A stretch of 64,000 bases of DNA from Lichenostomus cassidix (Eukaryota > Chordata > Aves > Passeriformes > Meliphagidae). Under the pieces are notes generated by a model that was not told the DNA's origin, did not search any database, and saw nothing but the letters and a program-made list of their open reading frames with translations. How positions within the stretch are numbered: position 1 is the first letter of the stretch; every line of letters begins with the position of its first letter. The position numbers and the translations under genes are program-made. The DNA lies in contig VLJF02000451.1 of the NCBI GenBank assembly GCA_008360975.2, forward strand, positions 32,282-96,281. Direction: 5' to 3'. Shown here one piece after another: positions 48,001 through 59,598 of this stretch.

Positions 48001-51000
48001 CTTCCAGGTCACTTACTTTGTACAGATCCCAGGAAAAACCAGGTCTCCATCACAGGCGCTCTATGTCCACTTCCAGGTCACTTACTTTGTACAGATCCCA
48101 GGATAATCCAGGACTCCAACACAGGCCCTCCAAGTCCACTCCACATCACTTACTTTGTACAGATCCCAGGAAAAAACAGGTCCCCATCACAGGCCCTCCA
48201 AATCCACTCCACATCATTTACTTTGTACAGATCCCAGGAAAAACCAGGTCTCCATCACAGGCCCTCCATGTCCACTTCCAGGTCACTTACCTTGTACAGA
48301 TCCCAGGAAAAACCAGGTCTCCATCACAGGCCCTCCATGTCCACTTCCAGGTCACTTACGTTGCAAAGATCCCAGGAAAAACCAGGTCTCCATCACAGGC
48401 GCTCTAAGTCCATCTCAAGGCCACTTACTTTCTACACAGCATGGGCACATCAAGGCCTCCAGCACAGACGCTCTAAGTCCACGTCCACCCCACTTACCTT
48501 GTACAGATCCCAGGAAAAACCAGGTCTCCATCACAGGCCCTCCATGTCCACTTCCAGGTCACTTACCTTGTACAGATCCCAGGAAAAACCAGGTCTCCAG
48601 CATAGACGCTCCAAGTCCACCTCCACGCCACTTACTTTCTACAGACCGCGGGGCAATCCAGGTCTCCAGCATAGACGCTCCAAGTCCACTTCCAGGTCAC
48701 TTACTTTGTACAGATCCCAGGAAAAACTAGGTCTCCATCACCGGCACTCTATGTCCACTTCCAGGTCACTTACTTTGGACAGATCCCAGGAAAAACCAGG
48801 TCTCCATCACAGGCCCTCCATGTCCACTTCCAGGTCACTTACCTTGTACAGATCCCAGGAAAAACCAGGTCTCCATCACAGGCCCTCCAAGTCCACTTCC
48901 AGGTCACTTACCTTGTACAGATCCCAGGAAAAACCAGGTCTCCATCACAGGCCCTCCAAGTCCACCTCCACGCCACTTACTTTCTACAGACCGCGGGGCA
49001 ATCCAGGTCTCCAGCATAGACCCTCCAAGTCCACTTCCAGGTCACTTACTTTGTACAGATCCCAGGAAAAAACAGGTCTCCATCACAGGCCCTCCAAGTC
49101 CACTTCCAGGTCACTTACTTTCTACAGATCCCAGGAAAAACCAGGTCCCCATCACAGGCGCTCTAAGTCCATCTCGAGGCCACTTACTTTCTACACAGCA
49201 TGGGCACATCAAGGCCTCCAGCACTGACGCTCTAAGTCCACGCCCACCCCACTTACCTTGTACAGATCCCAGGAAAAACCAGATCCCCATCACAGGCCCT
49301 CCAAGTCCACCTCCACATCACTTACTTTGAACAGATCCCAGGAAAAACCAGGTCTCCATCACAGGCGCTCTATGGCCACTTCCAGGTCACTTACTTTGTA
49401 CAGATCCCAGGAAAAACCAGGTCTCCATCACAGGCCCTCAAAGTCCACTTCCAGGTCACTTACGTTGCAAAGATCCCAGGAAAAACCAGGTCTCCATCAC
49501 AGGTGCTCTAAGTCCATCTCAAGGCCACTTACTTTCTACACAGCATGGGCACATCAAGGCCTCCAGCACAGACGCTATAAGTCCACGTCCACCCCACTTA
49601 CCTTGTACAGATCCCAGGAAAAAACAGGTCCCCATCACAGGACTTCCAAGTCCACTCCACGTCACTTACTTTGTACAGACCACGGGGAAATCCAGGTCTC
49701 CATCACAGGCCCTCCAAGTCCACTTCCAGGTCACTTACCTTGTACAGATCCCAGGAAAAACCAGGTCTCCATCACAGGCCCTCCAAGTCCACTTCCAGGT
49801 CACTTTCTTTGTACAGATCCCAAGAAAAAACAGGTCCCCATCACAGGCCCTCAACGTCCATCTCGAGGCCACTTACTTTCTACACAACATGGGCACATCA
49901 AGGCCTCCAGCACAGACCCTCCATGTCCACGTCCACCCCACTTACCTTGTAGAGATCCCAGGAAAAACCAGGTCTCCATCACAGGCGCTCTATGTCCACT
50001 TCCAGGTCACTTACTTTGTACAGATCCCAGGATAAACCAGGACTCCAACACAGGCCCTCCATGTCCACTTCCAGGTCACTTACTTTGTACAGATCCCAGG
50101 AAAAACAGGTCTCCATCACAGGCCCTCCAAGTCCACTTCCAGGTCACTTACTTTGTACAGATCCCAGGAAAAACAGGTCTCCATCACAGCCCCTCCAAGT
50201 CCACTTCCAGGTCACTTACTTTGTACAGATCCCAGGAAAGAACAGGTCTCCATCACAGGCCCTCCAAGTCCACTTCCAGGTCACTTACCATGTACAGATC
50301 CCAGGAAAAAACAGGTCTCCATCACAGGCCCTCCAAGTCCACTTCCAGGTCACTTACTTTTTACAGATCCCAGGAAAAACCAGGTCTCCATCACAGGCCC
50401 TCAAAGTCCACTTCCAGGTCACTTACGTTGCAAAGATCCCAGGAAAAACCAGGTCTCCATTACAGGCGCTCTAAGTCCATCTCAAGGCCACTTACTTTCT
50501 ACACAGCATGGGCACATCAAGGCCTCCAGCACAGACGCTCTAAGTCCACGTCCACCCCACTTACCTTGTACAGATGCCAGGAAAAACCAGGTCTCCATCA
50601 CCGGCACTCTATGTCCACTTCCAGGTCACTTACTTTGTACAGATCCCAGGAAAAACCAGGTCTCCATCACAGGCCCTCCATGTCCACTTCCAGGTCACTT
50701 ACCTTGTACAGATCCCAGGAAAAACCAGGTCTCCATCACAGGCCCTCCAAGTCCACTTCCAGGTCACTTACCTTGTACAGATCCCAGGAAAAACCAGGTC
50801 TCCATCACAGGCCCTCCAAGTCCACTTCCAGGTCACTTACCTTGTACAGATCCCAGGAAAAACCAGGTCTCCATCACAGGCCCTCCATGTCCACTTCCAG
50901 GTCACTTACCTTGTACAGATCCCAGGAAAAACCAGGTCTCCAGCATAGACGCTCCAAGTCCACCTCTACGCCAATTACTTTCTACAGACCGTGGGGCAAT

Positions 51001-54000
51001 CCAGGTCTCCAGCATAGACGCTCCATGTCCACTTCCAGGTCACTTACTTTGTACAGATCATAGGAAAAACTAGGTCTCCATCACAGGCGCTCTATGTCCT
51101 TTTCCAGGTCACTTACTTTGTACAGATCCCAGGAAAAACCAGGTCTCCATCACAGGCCCTCCAAGTCCACTTCCAGGTCACTTACTTTGTACAGATCCCA
51201 GGAAAAAACAGGTCTCCATCACAGGCACTCTATGTCCACTTCCACATCACTTACATCGTACAGATCCCAGGAAAAAACAGGTCTCCATCACAGGCGCTCT
51301 ATGGCCACTTCCAGGTCACTTACTTTGTACAGATCCCAGGAAAAACCAGGTCTCCATCTCAGGCCCTCCATGTCCACTTCCAGGTCACTTACCTTGTACA
51401 GATCCCAGGAAAAACCAGGTCTCCAGCATAGACGCTCCAAATCCACTTCCAGGTCACTTACTTTGTACAGATCCCAGGAAAAACAGGTCTCCATCACAGG
51501 CCCTCCAAGTTCACTTCCAGGTCACTTACTTTGTTCAGATCCCAGGAAAAAACAGGTCCCCATCACAGGCCCTCCAAGTCCACTCCACATCATTTACTTT
51601 GTACAGATCCCAGGAAAAACCAGGTCTCCATCACAGGCGCTCTATGTCCTTTTCCAGGTCACTTACTTTGTACAGATCCCAGGAAAAACCAGGTCTCCAT
51701 CACAGGCCCTCCATGTCCACTTCCAGGTCACTTACCTTGTACAGATCCCAGGAAAAACCAGGTCTCCATCACAGGCGCTCAATGTCCACTTCCAGGTCAC
51801 TTACTTTGTACAGATCCCAGGATAAACCAGGACTCCAACACAGGCCCTCCAAGTCCACTTCCAGGTCACTTACTTTGTACAGATCCCAGGAAAAACAGGT
51901 CTCCATCAAAGGCCCTCCAAGTCCACTTCCAGGTCACTTACTTTGTACAGATCCCAGGAAAAACCAGGTCTCCATCACAGGCCCTCCATGTCCACTTCCA
52001 GGTCACTTACCTTGTACAGATCCCAGGATAAACCAGGTCTCCATCACAGGCCCTCCATGTCCACTTCCAGGTCACTTACCTTGTACAGATCCCAGGAAAA
52101 ACCAGGTCTCCATCACAGGCCCTCCAAGTCCACTTCCAGGTCACTTACCTTGTACAGATCCCAGGAAAAACCAGGTCTCCATCACAGGCCCTCCAAGTCC
52201 ACTTCCAGGTCACTTACCTTGTACAGATCCCAGGAAAAACCAGGTCGCCAGCATAGACGCTCCAAGTCCACCTCCACGCCACTTACTTTCTACAGACCGC
52301 GGGGCAATCCAGGTCTCCAGCATAGACGCTCCAAGTCCACTTCCAGGTCACTTACTTTGTACAGATCCCAGGAAAAACCAGGTCTCCATCACAGGCGCTC
52401 TATGTCCTTTTCCAGGTCACTTACTTTGTACAGATCCCAGGAAAAACCAGGTCTCCATCACAGGCCCTCCAAGTCCACTTCCAGGTCACTTACTTTGTAC
52501 AGATCCCAGGAAAAAACAGATCCCCATCACAGGCCCTCCAAGTCCACCTCCACATCACTTACTTTGAACAGATCCCAGGAAAAACCAGGTCTCCATCACA
52601 GGCGCTCTATGGCCACTTCCAGGTCACTTACTTTGTACAGATCCCAGGAAAAACCAGGTCTCCATCACAGGCCCTCAAAGTCCACTTCCAGGTCACTTAC
52701 GTTGCAAAGATCCCAGGAAAAACCAGGTCTCCATCACAGGTGCTCTAAGTCCATCTCAAGGCCACTTACTTTCTACACAGCATGGGCACATCAAGGCCTC
52801 CAGCACAGACGCTCTAAGTCCACGTCCACCCCACTTACCTTGTACAGATCCCAGGAAAAAACAGGTCCCCATCACAGGACCTCCAAGTCCACTCCACGTC
52901 ACTTACTTTGTACAGACCACGGGGCAATCCAGGTCTCCATCACAGGCCCTCCAATTCCACTTCCAGGTCACTTACCTTGTACAGATCCCAGGAAAAACCA
53001 GGTCTCCATCACAGGCCCTCCAAGTCCACTTCCAGGTCACTTACTTTGTACAGATCCCAAGAAAAAACAGGTCCCCATCACAGGCCCTCAAAGTCCATCT
53101 CGAGGCCACTTACTTTCTACACAACATGGGCACATCAAGGCCTCCAGCACAGACGCTCCATGTCCACGTCCACCCCACTTACCTTGTAGAGATCCCAGGA
53201 AAAACCAGGTCTCCATCACAGGCACTCTATGTCCACTTCCACATCACTTACTTCGTACAGATCCCGGGAAAAAACAGGTCTCCATCACAGGCGCTCTATG
53301 GCCACTTCCAGGTCACTTACTTTGTACAGATCCCAGGAAAAACCAGGTCTCCATCACAGGCCCTCCATGTCCACTTCCAGGTCACTTACCTTGTACAGAT
53401 CCCAGGAAAAACCAGGTCCCCATCACAAGCCCTCCAAGTCCACCTCCACACCACTTACTTTCTACAGACTGCGGGGCAATCCAGGTCTCCAGCATAGACC
53501 CTCAAAGTCCACTCCACATCACTTACATTGTACAGATCCCAGGAAAAAACAGGTCTCCATCACAGGCCCTCCAAGCCCACTTCCAGGTCACTTACTTGGT
53601 ACAGATCCCAGGAAAAACCAGGTCTCCATCACAGGCCCTCCATGTCCACTTCCAGGTCACTTACGTTGCAAAGATCCCAGGAAAAACCAGGTCTCCATCA
53701 CAGGCGCTCTAAGTCCATCTCAAGGCCACTTACTTTCTACACAGCATGGGCACATCAAGGCCTCCAGCACAGACGCTCTAAGTCCACGTCCACCCCACTT
53801 ACCTTGTACAGATGCCAGGAAAAACCAGGTCTCCATCACCAGCACTCTATGTCCACTTCCAGGTCACTTACTTTGTACAGATCCCAGGAAAAACCAGGTC
53901 TCCATCACAGGCCCTCCATGTCCACTTCCAGGTCACTTACCTTGTACAGATCCCAGGAAAAACCAGGTCTCCATCACAGGCCCTCCATGTCCACTTCCAG

Positions 54001-56418
54001 GTCACTTACCTTGTACAGATCCCAGGAAAAACCAGGTCTCCATCACAGGCCCTGCAAGTCCACTTCCAGGTCACTTACCTTGTACAGATCCCAGGAAAAA
54101 CCAGGTCTCCATCACAGGCCCTCCATGTCCACTTCCAGGTCACTTACCTTGTACAGATCCCAGGAAAAACCAGGTCGCCAGCATAGACACTCCAAGTCCA
54201 CCTCCACGCCACTTACTTTCTACAGACCGCGGGGCAATCCAGGTCTCCAGCATAGACGCTCCAAGTCCACTTCCAGGTCACTTACTTTGTACAGATCCCA
54301 GGAAAAACTAGGTCTCCATCACAGGCGCTCTATGTCCTTTTCCAGGTCACTTACTTTGTACAGATCCCAGGAAAAACCAGGTCTCCATCACAGGCCCTCT
54401 ATGTCCACTTCCAGGTCACTTACTTTGTACAGATCCCAGGAAAAACCAGATCTCCATCACAGGCCCTCTATGTCCACTTCCAGGTCACTTACTTTGTACA
54501 GATCCCAGGAAAAACCAGGTCTCCATCACAGGCGCTCCATGTCCACTTCCAGGTCACTTACTTTGTACAGATCCCAGGATAAACCAGGACTCCAACACAG
54601 GCCCTCCATGTCCACTTCCAGGTCACTTAATTTGTACAGATCCCAGGAAAAACAGGTCTCCATCACAGGCCCTCCAAGTCCACTTCCAGGTCACTTACTT
54701 TGTACAGATCCCAGGAAAAACAGGTCTCCATCACAGCCCCTCCAAGTCCACTTCCAGGTCACTTACTTTGTACAGATCCCAGGAAAAAACAGGTCTCCAT
54801 CACAGGCCCTCCAAGTCCACTTCCAGGTCACTTACTTTTTACAGATCCCAGGAAAAACCAGGTCTCCATCACAGGCCCTCAAAGTCCACTTCCAGATCAC
54901 TTACGTTGCAAAGATCCCAGGAAAAACCAGGTCTCCATCACAGGCGCTCTAAGTCCATCTCGAGGCCACTTACTTTCTACACAACATGGGCACATCAAGG
55001 CCTCCAGCACAGACCCTCCATGTCCACGTCCACCCCACTTACCTTGTAGAGATCCCAGGAAAAACCAGGTCTCCATCACAGGCGCTCTATGTCCACTTCC
55101 AGGTCACTTACTTCGTACAGATCCCAGGATAAACCAGGACTCCAACACAGGCCCTCCATGTCCACTTCCAGGTCACTTACTTTGTACAGATCCCAGGAAA
55201 AACCAGGTCTCCATCACAGGCCCTCCAAGTCCACTTCCAGGTCACTGACTTTGTACAGATCCCAGGAAAAACAGGTCTCCATCACAGCCCCTCCAAGTCC
55301 ACTTCCAGGTCACTTACTTTGTACAGATCCCAGGAAAAAACAGGTCTCCATCACAGGCCCTCCAAGTCCACTTCCAGGTCTCTTACCATGTACAGATCCC
55401 AGGAAAAAACAGGTCTCCATCACAGGCCCTCCAAGTCCACTTCCAGGTCACTTACTTTTTAAAGATCCCAGGAAAAACCAGGTCTCCATCACAGGCCCTC
55501 AAAGTCCACTTCCAGGTCACTTACGTTGCAAAGATCCCAGGAAAAACCAGGTCTCCAGCATAGACGCTCCAAGTCCACCTCTACGCCAATTACTTTCTAC
55601 AGACCGTGGGGCAATCCAGGTCTCCAGCATAGACGCTCCATGTCCACTTCCAGGTCACTTACTTTGTACAGATCATAGGAAAAACTAGGTCTCCATCACA
55701 GGCGCTCTATGTCCTTTTCCAGGTCACTTACTTTGTACAGATCCCAGGAAAAACCAGGTCTCCATCACAGGCCCTCCAAGTCCACTTCCAGGTCACTTAC
55801 TTTGTACAGATCCCAGGAAAAAACAGGTCCCCATCACAGGCCCTCCATGTCCACTCCACATCACTTACTTTGTTCAGATCCCAGGAAAAAACAGGTCCCC
55901 ATCACAGGCCCTCCAAGTCCACTCCACATCATTTACTTTGTACAGATCCCAGGAAAAACCAGGTCTCCATCACAGGCGCTCTATGGCCACTTCCAGGTCA
56001 CTTACTTTGTACAGATCCCAGGAAAAACCAGGTCTCCATCACAGGCGCTCTAAGTCCATCTCGTGGCCACTTACTTTCTACACAGCATGGGCACATCAAG
56101 GCCTCCAGCACAGACGCTCTAAGTCCACGTCCACCCCACTTACCTTGTACAGATCCCAGGAAAAAACAGGTTCCCATCACAGGCCCTCCAAGTCCACTCC
56201 ACGTCACTTACTTTGTACAGATCCCAGGAAAAAACAGGTCTCCATCACAGGCCCTCCATGTCCACTTCCAGGTCACTTCCTTTGTACTGATCCCAGGAAA
56301 AACCAGGTCTCCATCACAGGCCCTCCAAGTCCACCTCCACGCCACTTACTTTCTACAGACAGCGGGGCAATCCAGGTCTCCAGCATAGACGCTCCAAGTC
56401 CACTTCCAGGTCACTTAC
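42056..56418 (-). repeat. 69-bp satellite array, block 4 (about 208 units)
   Basis: The satellite continues in the reversed orientation to the second retroelement. It includes two large internal duplications: 43404 to about 46050 with 49671 to about 52360, and the second copy of the 36.2 kb block at 52.4-54.95 kb. It ends at ACTTAC (56413-56418), the target duplication of the retroelement. Confidence 0.95.
43404..52360 (-). repeat. Near-identical 2.6 kb blocks about 6.3 kb apart
   Basis: The blocks 43404 to about 46050 and 49671 to about 52360 share long runs without visible difference. For example 44757-45488 and 51094-51825, and 45194-45694 and 51531-52031, are offset by exactly 6337 bp with identical translations. 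Upstream the offset is 6267 bp, one unit less. The rare variant CCATCAAAGGCCC marks both copies (about 45569 and 51906) and a third near 35691. Confidence 0.85.
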
Positions 56419-56603
56419 TGTAGCAACGTGGGTTTTAGGATTCCATGTGCTCCTTTGTCCCTCTGCTTTGTATACCATTGGTTCATTTTGAAATATGCTC
56501 TGCTGTACCCCAAAATCTATTGGTGGGTTCCCTATGCCTGTCTTCCCTTCAGACTCCCCGGGACTGGCTCATGGGGAGACAGTCCCTCCCCTTCCTTTCC
56601 CTT

Positions 56604-56608
56604 TATAA
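56604..56608 (+). promoter_or_regulatory. LTR TATA box
   Basis: TATAA in CCCTTTATAAGGCG lies about 115 bp before the AATAAA signal, the usual order in a retroviral LTR. The same motif is found in all four LTRs of this family in the window. Confidence 0.55.
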
Positions 56609-56722
56609 GGCGATGTCCAGATGACCTCGTGGTCTTTTCCATCTCTGGGCTGCTAGCATCCCCTCCCTGCCTTGTGTTCCTTTCCCCTTCTCCTTCCCTG
56701 CACCCCTTTTCCCGTTACCCCA

Positions 56723-56728
56723 AATAAA
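56723..56728 (+). terminator. LTR polyadenylation signal AATAAA
   Basis: AATAAA in CCCCAAATAAACATCC lies downstream of the TATA box. The 3' LTR copy at 59391-59396 would provide the active 3' end processing signal. Confidence 0.6.
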
Positions 56729-56932
56729 CATCCCTAGTAGAACAGAGATGGAGTCCAGTTCTTCCTTCGTATCACTATTTTCCTGCTTGAATGGACGCGG
56801 TTAGAAGACTGCCGCCATGCCACAGAACCTCGGGGGCCGCTCGCCCTGGATCCGGTGGGATTTACAAGAACCAGAGACCCGGTCCGGGGGGCAGCCGGCC
56901 TGTGCCACCCTCCTGGACCGCGATACAACAAA

Positions 56933-56950
56933 TGGTGCCAAAACCCGGGA
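56933..56950 (+). other. Primer binding site, tRNA-Phe type (right copy)
   Basis: TGGTGCCAAAACCCGGGA starts two bases after the LTR. It matches the complement of the tRNA-Phe 3' end except for one A in place of G. Confidence 0.75.
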
Positions 56951-59086
56951 AAATTCCATCGAATCAGCTTGCTTTACCGTGAAAGAACCATCTCGCCGCT
57001 TTTTTTGCCGTTTTCGTCGCTTTCCCGCCGCTCCTCGCCGCTGCTGCGTGCCGCTGGATTCCTGCCGCGCTGAAGCCTCGGGCCGCTGACGCCAGGTTGG
57101 CTGTGGCGGCGACGGACCGCCCCGGCAAACGGAGCCCCCGGGGTGGCCTGGCGCCACGTGCAGGGTGGGGCGGCCGCGGTGGCTGCAGCAGGGCCGGGCT
57201 GCTCGCCCGCTGCTGCCGCCGCCGCCGAAACCACCGTGCCGGAGCTGCCGCCGAGCCGCGGGCGCTGGGTGCCCGCTGCCACTGCCTTCCCCGTCCCGCG
57301 GCCCCGGGGGGCCCGGGGTGGGGCGGGACCCGGTGCCAAGCCGCTGCCGCTGCCCGGAGAAAACAGGGGCCGCCGACAGCGCCAGCCCCGCTGGCGACAC
57401 GCCGCCCGGTGCGGCACGCGCCACCCCGGACCCACGCGGCGGCGAGACAAGACCACGCCGCGGCGAGACCACGCCGCGCCGCCATTTTGGTGGCCGGAGC
57501 CACGTGGCGGCGGACATCTTAGATCGCCGCACGGCAGGACGGTGGGCGGAGCCGCGCCTGGACCGGTGCGGCAGCAGGAGCCGCTCCACTGCTCCACACA
57601 GGGCTTTTTAACATCTGCCTCCGAGGAACTGCGATTTCTGTGGTGGGAGTCTTTTAACCGCCCAGGAGAGACTTTTATAAGAAAGTCCCTGCAATTCCCA
57701 GGAATCTCTGCCGAAGCTGGATTTAGTTGCTGACGGAATAAGGCTCAACAGAGAGACTGGAGAACCGGGTCATGGAGACCGTAGGCGCTAGGTGAGAGCG
57801 CGGGCCGGACTGTGAACCGCGGAGACCAGAGTTGACCCGTTCTGCCTGTGGAGAGGGCCACAGGGGACGGGCAGATTTGCTGATTTTGCTGGTAATTTTG
57901 AGTTGGGTGACCAGCTGGAGGCTGTAAGGGACCCCCTTATTATGTTGCATTTTATTTTCCCCAAGTTTTTAAGCAGTCAGCAAATCTCCCTTATTTCCCA
58001 GCTAATTATTTTTTGTGTTTTCCATTAGCAGTTAGGCAGAGGTGAGCTTTGAAGGGCAGGTACCGTGGGGAAGTGGGAACCCCCTAGGTATCTCCCCCTC
58101 AAAAAGGAACGAACTTTTATCCCCTCCTTTTGAGTTAAAATATTTTATTTCAACCTTTTGGGGGGCTGCAGGGTGATCCCTTATCAGTCCCCTTCCTGAC
58201 CCCCGTTTTTAACTTTCCTTTTCCCACCTGCCTTCTTCCCTCTAACCCTCAGGAGAGTTTCTAGCAAACTGCAAACTGTTTATAAACACTGGGTTACTTC
58301 CGTTTTCCCAGGCTTTTTGCTAGCTTCTCTGTCCCTGCTAGAGGGAGACTAACCACCTCCTGCTAGCCCTGACCCTGAACTCTCTTCCTCTCCCTCTTTT
58401 CCTACCCTCTTTCCCTAAACAGCCTAACACCAAGGCTCACTTTCAAGATGGCGGAGGCCATGCTTCCGAGACCTTCTTCTTCCAAGCATGCTCAGTCCTT
58501 CCCGGCTGTGCAGGCTCCGCCCCTTCTCACACGTCAGCACGCTCCGCCCCCTTACATCACAGGGCGGAGAAGCATGGGAAAATCCCACCCCTAGGTTCCC
58601 ACGCCTAAACCAGAAGTGCTGGGGAGGGGGAGCACAGCCGGCCTGGCCTCGCAGGCTGGTGAGAAGAATGATGGGTGGGTAAGAAATGCTTTTGTAAATT
58701 GTGAGTAGCCAGTGTTTTCCATCAGACACTAGCAGCTTCTCAAAAAGTAATAATTGTGTTCTGAGTTTTATTTCCCAAGCAAAAGAACCTTTCCCTATTG
58801 GCTCAACCAGCAGTCTGTGTTCCAATCAGCAACAGAAGCGACAACCATCCAAGAACTGCTGTCCAGCTTTGCCAATTTGCTGCAAAGACATTCCAACTTG
58901 AAGAAACTTACCAGTAGCCAAGGGAAATGCATACCAACCTATATGGACTCCAATGACTTTATTTTTTATTTCGAAATCCCCTGAAACAACCTTCTGTGTT
59001 CAAACCAATAGATTTAACTGTGTATAATTTAGATAGTACCTCAAAAACTGCTTCATTTTTCTTTTATATATACAGAAACGGGGAAC
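56951..59086 (+). other. Retroelement interior, right copy: CpG-rich leader, no pol
   Basis: The first part (about 57000-57560) is extremely GC- and CpG-rich, with a YY1-like GCCGCCATTTTGG at 57478-57490 and a GC box at 57542. A possible donor, CTAG|GTGAGA, lies at 57792, and a TTAGCAG acceptor ends near 58030. A second promoter-like cluster follows: CAAGATGGCGG at 58444-58454, CCGCCCC at 58517-58523 and 58544-58551, and ACGTCAGC at 58531-58538. No protease, reverse transcriptase, integrase or envelope motif is visible. The 76-codon frame 58754-58984 is unassigned. The interior may contain captured host promoter or 5' leader DNA; that is inference. Confidence 0.65.
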
Positions 59087-59598
59087 TGTAGCAACGTGGG
59101 TTTTAGGATTCCATGTGCTCCTTTGTCCCTCTGCTTTGTATACCATTGGTTCATTTTGAAATATGCTCTGCTGTACCCCAAAATCTATTGGTGGGTTCCC
59201 TATGCCTGTCTTCCCTTCAGACTCCCCGGGACTGGCTCAAGGGGAGACAGTCCCTCCCCTTCCTTTCCCTTTATAAGGCGATGTCCAGATGACCTCGTGG
59301 TCTTTTCCATCTCTGGGCTGCTAGCATCCCCTCCCTGCCTTGTGTTCCTTTCCCCTTCTCCTTCCCTGCACCCCTTTTCCCGTTACCCCAAATAAACATC
59401 CCTAGTAGAACAGAGATGGAGTCCAGTTCTTCCTTCGTATCACTATTTTCCTGCTTGAATGGACGCGGTTAGAAGACTGCCGCCATGCCACAGAACCTCG
59501 GGGGCCGCTCGCCCTGGATCCGGTGGGATTTACAAGAACCAGAGACTCGGTCCGGGGGGCAGCCGGCCTGTGCCACCCTCCTGGACCGCGACACAACA
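59087..59598 (+). repeat. 3' LTR of right retroelement (512 bp)
   Basis: It runs from TGTAGCAACG to CGACACAACA and follows the purine-rich tract AGAAACGGGGAAC. It differs from the 5' LTR at three of 512 positions, the same three as in the left element. Confidence 0.92.

Larger units (their letters stand above)
56419..56930 (+). repeat. 5' LTR of right retroelement (512 bp)
   Basis: It runs from TGTAGCAACG to CGATACAACA. A TATAA at 56604-56608 and a polyadenylation signal AATAAA at 56723-56728 mark likely U3 and R regions; the remainder, with GCCGCCATGCC, would be U5 and leader. Confidence 0.92.
56419..59598 (+). mobile_element. Non-autonomous LTR retroelement, right copy
   Basis: This complete 3180-bp element mirrors 16044-19223. 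Parts are 5' LTR 56419-56930, primer binding site 56933-56950, interior to 59086 with a purine-rich tract at 59074-59086, and 3' LTR 59087-59598. ACTTAC duplications lie at 56413-56418 and 59599-59604. Removing the element and one duplication restores a normal 69-bp unit, which proves insertion into the existing array. The same LTR-specific differences as in the left copy are present, so both come from a single insertion event. Confidence 0.93.
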
